Source: Malurus cyaneus samueli
Lineage: Eukaryota > Chordata > Aves > Passeriformes > Maluridae
Direction of reading: 5' to 3'
Length of the DNA: 64,000 nt
NCBI GenBank assembly: GCA_009741485.1
Contig: CM019217.1
Location: 42,086,340-42,150,339, forward strand
How positions within the stretch are numbered: the stretch's first letter is position 1; every line of letters begins with the position of its first letter. The translations under genes were made by a program, and so were the position numbers. Under the pieces are notes generated by a model. It ran no database searches, was not told the origin of the DNA, and saw only the letters and a list, made by a program, of their open reading frames with translations. Below are positions 58,391-64,000 of the stretch, one piece after another.

Positions 58391-60474
58391 CTGGGCTCTG
58401 GCGGGAGGAGAATGTGTTGGATGGTGGTGTTGAAAGGTATCTAACAGAGTTGGCAGGAACGAGAGATTAGCAGAGATATTAACGGAGAGGGGCTGAGTGG
58501 GATGAGGAAGGGGGAGTGCAGTGTTGCATAGATTAGTGCAACTATGGATCAATGGGCCAAGGCCAGTTGTATGAGGGTCAACAAGGCCGAGTGCTGCGTG
58601 CTGCCCTTGGCTCACAGCAACCCCACGCTGCGCTACAAGCTGGGAGAGAGTGGTGCAAAGTTGTCTGGTGGAAGGATGAAGAAAACCAAGCTGGCTCTGC
58701 TGCAGGGCTAACAGGCTGTCAAAAAGACAGCTCTGTTTTGTCCTCAGCACCATGCTGGGCATCTCTCAGCGCCTTCGAGCTGAGGCTGGGTGTTCGCATG
58801 CTTCCCCTGGTCTGTCAGCCTGTCCCTTGTCCCTGTCTTGATGTGCTTCCCTGCTGCCATCCTGTATGACAGAGCATCCTGTATGACAGAGCTCCAGCAC
58901 TAACACTATCTGCATTTGTAGTCCCTGTGGCAGTAAAAAGAGACAGTGGGATTTCCTCAGTGTGGGAAACATCCATAGGGCAGCTGAGGCCAGGAGCTCG
59001 TGATGGAAAAGAGAGAAGGTGAAACCTGGGGGATGTTGGGAAGTGCAGCTGGAAGCTCCAGAAACCAGATGGCTAATGCAGCGCCTGAGAAACCCCAGGA
59101 ACAGCCTGGACCTTCCTCCAACACCATGGCTTCATCCTCCTCCTGCAGCTGGGGGAGCAGCTATGGCTTGTCTCCTCACTCCCCTCCTTGCTTCTTTACT
59201 CATTCCCTCTCCCTACATTCCTGAGCTGTCACAGTGAGAAGCAAAGCAGCTGCTTTTCATTTGTTTCCAATGTCCCCCCTGCCCATAAATGTTCGGCTGA
59301 GCAGGCAGGTTGGGCTCCAGCTGTCTGGGAACAAAGACAGCAGTACCAGGAGGACCAGAACAGGCACGCTGTCTGATTTCTTGTCATGGCAGTTGAATAT
59401 GGGAAGGTTAGACTCTGTTCTGGACTCCTGAGATGCTGCTGCACATGCTGGTCTTTGACAGGGAGGGCATCCACAGCCTGCCAGGTCACTGTGTCCACAC
59501 TAGTGTGCCTGTAACTGCCAACACAGCTGAACTCATAGGCAAGGTCTCTGTTTTCTAGGTATAAACCCACCAAATAAAATAGCAGGAGCCTGAATGTCTC
59601 GACAATTGCCACTCTCCTCTGGAACTGGTTCCTCTCCAAAACAAAAACTTCCTCGAGGGACAGAGAAGGCTCTATACCACACTTGCCCGTAACCTTTCTT
59701 ACATGACTTTGTTCAAAGACAGTTTCTTTTAACTGGAAGATCTTAGCAAAAGCACTTTTCTGTTGCAGCTTCTTAGCAGCAATGCATATCAGAAGATCTC
59801 ATGCTGGGGCAAGGCAGGTACTAGCAGTGGGGTCCCAACCAGCTCCCCAGCCTCTGCCAGCCCACAGCACCCACCGACTCAGACCCCAAGGAACCCTCCT
59901 CCCCTCCACTCCAGCTCAGTTTGGCTGTCCTGTCCCACACGTGCCTGGGCTTGGCACCACCTCCAGGTCATAATTCACCTGCAAGCTGGGGAGTGCCTAG
60001 AGGACAGGGGCAATTGCTGTGCCTGCCACAACATCAGGCACACGAAGGAGAATGACAGCTCCTGGTTCTGCTTTCAGCTGGGATGGCAATTCCCAATGTT
60101 TCACCCTTCACAGCCTCCATCTGCTCAGCCAGGCAGGCTGCAGTCAAGCCATGTGCCCAGGCTGGTTCTGGGGCAGAGCTGCCCTTGCAGAAATGAGGCA
60201 CCACAAGCCCCTGTGTCAGCTCCCAGTTCCACATCCATCCCTTACTCACACACCTGAAGAGGGGAACGTGGAACCAGAAAGCAGATGGAAGTGGAGAATT
60301 CTGATGCTTAAATTCAGAACTATTTTCTGTTGAGAAACTCCAGTTTATTCCTGCAAATACAGCAAGCCTGCCTGAGGCTTGCCCTCATGCACTGGGACAC
60401 ACAGGAGAAGCTGGCATGTCCCAGAAAGTGCAGAGCTCCAGTCCTGCTGGACGGGAAGATCCTGGGACCTGTTC
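58391..60474. other. No gene seen; upstream flank of GLRB
   Basis: Moderately GC-rich sequence with several overlapping open frames of 60-164 codons on both strands. None shows a recognisable domain, splice structure or biased composition. The 17-bp duplication at 58858 lies here. Confidence 0.5.
58858..58891 (+). repeat. Perfect 17-bp tandem duplication upstream of the CpG island
   Basis: CATCCTGTATGACAGAG occurs twice in direct succession. Confidence 0.95.
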
Positions 60475-60904
60475 TGTGGTGGTTAGTACCCCAAAGCTAT
60501 AACCCCCCCTTGCCACGGTCCGCAGGAAAGATGACACGAACTCCGAGGGAAGCAGGTCCAGGTTCTTCTTTATTCACTCTACCAGCAAACTAGTATGAGT
60601 TATATACACTTTTCTTATCTCCTGCACACGCAGTTACACCAATCACACACGCCTCAGCCAATCACATGGCCAGGCACCTTCCAATGTCCATGCACCATGA
60701 TCCCTGTTCCAATTCGTGGGCCAGCTTCATTTGACCAATCCTGTTCACCTCCATGGCTGGCTGCATCACCTAGTCCAGCCCTTACTATGTCAGTTAGCTC
60801 ATGCCCACACTACTCAGTTAGTCCGGCCCATACTAAATCCAAGCCCAGCCCTCATACACAGCTGTAAGACAGCAAGAGCCACTGCACCCCCTCAATTCAC
60901 AACA
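60475..60904 (-). mobile_element. Solo LTR of an endogenous retrovirus, minus orientation
   Basis: Read on the minus strand it starts TGTTGTGAATTGAGGGGGTG. It has a TATA-like GTATATAACTC near 60600 and an AATAAA signal (GAGTGAATAAAGAAG) near 60570, followed by a U5-like stretch CCTGCTTCCCTCGGAGTTCG. It ends near ACCACCACA. This order of TATA, polyadenylation signal and short U5 is that of a retroviral LTR. No internal genes flank it. A target-site duplication is not evident, so the left edge may be off by several bases. Confidence 0.7.
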
Positions 60905-63900
60905 TTCCATGTGAGCTTCAGCAAAGAAAACACTCCTTCAATAGTTAACCACAGCACATACTGGGCTGCACACGTGCTTTTTTTCCAATACCAAGAAACC
61001 ACATTTTTAAAAGTATATTGCAGCCCAAACCTATTTCAACCCAAACTGACCAAGTCACACAGAGGCTGTTTATCCTGAGATAGGCTCTCCCATGGTGAAA
61101 GAGGAATAAAAAGCAGGTAATCCCCAACCTCCCCTATGCACATTTCCTGGCATGGGAATGCATGGACAAAATAAATTTAAAAAATAAAAAGGAGAGAGTT
61201 TTTCTATTCTCCTTGAGCAAAAGAGTTTCATGCAAGTGTTTTCCTCTTTTGGCAGCAATCAAAGTTAGATGTTTTGGCTGGATACCCTCCACTCTCCTTA
61301 GTAATGCACCAGCTCTTTGTTCTGACTTGCTGTGAGCCCGATCTGCCTCTGCCAACTGCCCTGTCCTGCCCTGGCCCTGCCGTGGTCCCCATCCATTGCC
61401 AGCCAGACATGGTGGCACCACGGAGCAGGTCCTGGAGCCTCCACCCCACTGCTAACAGCAATCTCTTCCCCTCCCAGCCCGCAGGATGCTTTTCAGAAGC
61501 TTGGAAAGCCTGACCCTCAGGGCTCTCATCCCTCTGCCTTGCCCTGACAGGTTTCCACTGCCTCCAGGCACAAGGATTTTTTTCTTAATTGCTGCCTGCA
61601 TTTCCTTTTAATTCCTTTTACTCTCCACAATTCATTGCTGGTGACACAGAGTTGCTTCCATTTTTCTCCACAAACATTTAATTTCACTTTTCGCTTTCTC
61701 CCTCCCTCCTTGACACTTCTGTTCATTTGCCTCTTAAGCAGATCTCTACCCAAACCTGCTCTACATCACTTCTCAGGACCCAGATGTTTTACTATCATTT
61801 CAGTAATTCTAAAGTTAACATCCTCTCAACACTGTCATCTTAGAGCACTTGCTACAAACTCAGAAAAAAACAGACCTGAGGAAATCCAGGCCAGAAGGGA
61901 GCAAGGAATAAGGATTGCTTTGGGCAGTAGGATCCATCTCAATCCATCAGGTACAGGCATTGGCAAGTGCTTCCTTACACAGAGCAATCCAGTGAAGATT
62001 CTCTAGGAAAAGGCCTCTTCTTCTGCCTCTCACCCTATAAAAGTTGCCCAAGGTCACAAACAGCTGCTTTCCTACCTGGAAGCACCTTCTTGGCAGGCCA
62101 GCAGGGACAGAATAATCACTCCACCCCCTCACTCCACACTTGCAAGAGAAAGCCAGAGCTGTCATGCATGCCAAACTCTGGAGGACAGCCTGCACACTGT
62201 TCAGATATCCTATTGCAGTGCCAACTGAGCTGGCAATGCCCAAATGGGAAGAAATGGAGGAAACAGCCTCATGGGAAAACCTTATGCCACCAAGCCAGTG
62301 GATCACGAGTAATGGTCCAGCTTTTGCTGATTGGTTTTGGTCGTATTGGTTTGTGTTTCAGAGATCCTATTGAAGAGAAGTAAATAAAATACAACTTTTA
62401 CTAGTAAATGAATGTATAGAGGCAGACCCAGGTCTGTCTCAATATTCATTGTATTTCAGAGTGTAGAGGTAGACTGGACTATCTTTGGTTGCAATTGCTG
62501 CCTCATCCTAACCATTTTGAATTGTCTAATTCAGGAATAATTCCCATAAATTCCTGATCTTAGACAATATTCACTATCAAATAGCTGTGTAAACCAATTG
62601 CAAAATGTAACAAAGCATTTCCTAGTGATCAGCCCAGGGACATTAATTGCTTCTTTAGTTTGCAGTAGTAGAACATGGACATCTGAAGGTCCAGCTCTAC
62701 TGCTCAATCACACAAAAGATACTTTGCAGCTGTATAAGATGGAATTTCTTTGAGTTTATTTCTCTTTTTAGCCTCATTAAGGTATTAAATTTTGTGTAAT
62801 AGCACTGTATGTGTGCATATTTTCAACAGCTTTTTAAAATTTTTTTCTAGCGATTGATGCCATATTGAAAATAATAACAAAAAAAAAGAAAGGCAGAGAA
62901 CTCAAAGATGTGTTCTGTAAAGGCAGCTGGCTGAAAGCTAATGTTCCTGCAGAAGGAAGAAAAGTAAGAGAGCAAGCAAATTGGCCTGAGTGGTCACTAG
63001 ACATCAGAAAAACCACCAAGGAAAAAATGATTACAAGCTCTTTAGCCAAAAACACGTATAGTTTGTAAACATCTACTTTACTAGTGGAGGAATTATGACT
63101 ATAAAACATAACTTCTAGTGTCAAATAGCTTTACTGAGCCTTTTTCAGGAAAGCAAATACATATCTTAAAATTTCTATTTACACAAGAGCCCATGCCTTG
63201 GCTTTCAGATTAATTCAGTTGAAAAGCCAAACAGACAGAAGACCCAAATCAAATTAAAATAAGATTTTATTAGTTGCAATGCCCACCAAACTTGTTTTTC
63301 CTATAAATTGGGCTGATTTAATTGACATAGAAAATAGTTTTAGAAAGGATTTTGTGTTCTGCAAATTTTTTAATTATAACTGGGTTTTTTTTCAATCAAC
63401 TGTCACATCTTGATGGCTATGGTGATCATCCTGAAGGTTTAGAGATTTACAAAGCACCTAAGAAGGACTGATTTCCAAAGGGTGATGAAATCTCTTTCTT
63501 CTTATTTCCTTCTCTGCTATTGTAAAAGGGTTTACATCCTCAGGTCATTGTAGGAAATTGAGACAAAATAGGTTTTTGGTATAAAAGGTTTCTCCCATCT
63601 AGCACAAATGACCAGAATTGTGGAAGTAACCTGATTTTACTTCTTTGAAACAAAGACTAGTGATTTTCCTTTCATTTTGAAATACAGAAATTTGAAGTAG
63701 CAAACCCAGCAGCAAACAAAATAGCAAACAGATGAACCGTCAGATGAAGAAAATTATAGTCTGTCCTCCTTAATGTTCTAGTTCCCTCATCTTTCTCTCC
63801 TTTACAAATACTGAGTATGACAGATGATCCTTACAGGTTAGATCTGGCAAATCTGACTGGAAAATTCAGACTACTGTGCCTTGATGGAGTCTCTGAAAGG

Positions 63901-64000
63901 GAAAAAAATAAAGAGAGCTGCATGCACAATGAAGTGTCTAATTTATTAAAATGAAGTGAGAAAATTATTAGAAATCTATACCCCTTCAAACATGTTAATG
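60905..64000. other. No gene seen; right-edge intergenic
   Basis: Mixed composition up to about 62.4 kb, then AT-rich to the end. Open frames look random. No known neighbour, such as PDGFC, is visible. Confidence 0.5.

Noticed and set aside
57584..58762. A 392-codon open frame on the minus strand and several 140-280-codon frames on both strands in the CpG island
   Set aside because: Very high GC removes stop codons from all frames. The translations are Arg/Gly/Pro/Ala-rich with no domain, and the frames overlap each other on both strands.
62320..62360. A GFGRIG hexapeptide resembling the GAPDH N-terminus, possible processed pseudogene
   Set aside because: The match is only about 18 nt with no GAPDH similarity on either side, so chance is the best explanation.

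Overview
This is a piece of a bird nuclear genome, probably from a songbird or another neoavian. It has long AT-rich introns, CR1 LINE fragments with the avian 3' tail, and solo retroviral LTRs of a kind widespread in passerines. One gene can be supported: a complete protein-coding copy of GLRB, the glycine receptor beta subunit. It lies on the minus strand and fills most of the window. I found no tRNA, rRNA, CRISPR array, operon or other prokaryote-type system. I found no second protein-coding gene and no sign of an undescribed multi-gene system.

Layout from left to right. Positions 1-11,336 are downstream of GLRB: a CR1 LINE copy (about 1,045-2,300), AT-rich sequence with no gene, an unexplained GC-richer stretch (about 9,330-10,315) and the inferred GLRB 3' UTR. 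Positions 11,337-56,739 hold nine coding exons of GLRB, read right to left: 56,618-56,739, 45,201-45,307, 42,584-42,651, 35,888-36,117, 32,508-32,590, 29,646-29,786, 26,312-26,464, 21,923-22,215 and 11,337-11,633. They sum to 1,494 nt, which is 497 codons plus stop and equals the length I recall for mammalian GLRB. Every junction has GT/AG and keeps phase. The introns carry two solo LTRs (one badly decayed), two CR1 fragments, a composite hexanucleotide microsatellite, an ATTCT-type pentanucleotide microsatellite and a few short tandem or inverted repeats. Positions 57,630-58,390 are a strong CpG island with no TATA box, almost certainly the GLRB promoter, with a plausible but unproven noncoding first exon. 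Positions 58,400-64,000 are upstream flank with one more solo LTR (about 60,475-60,904) in the same orientation as GLRB.

GLRB encodes the non-alpha subunit of the pentameric glycine-gated chloride channel. It partners with GLRA subunits and anchors the receptor to gephyrin at inhibitory synapses. All hallmark parts are present in the translated exons: signal peptide, both extracellular disulfide pairs, four membrane segments and the gephyrin-binding stretch in the M3-M4 loop. In mammals the neighbours are PDGFC and GRIA2. Neither is visible here, so the window appears to end inside the flanking intergenic DNA on both sides.
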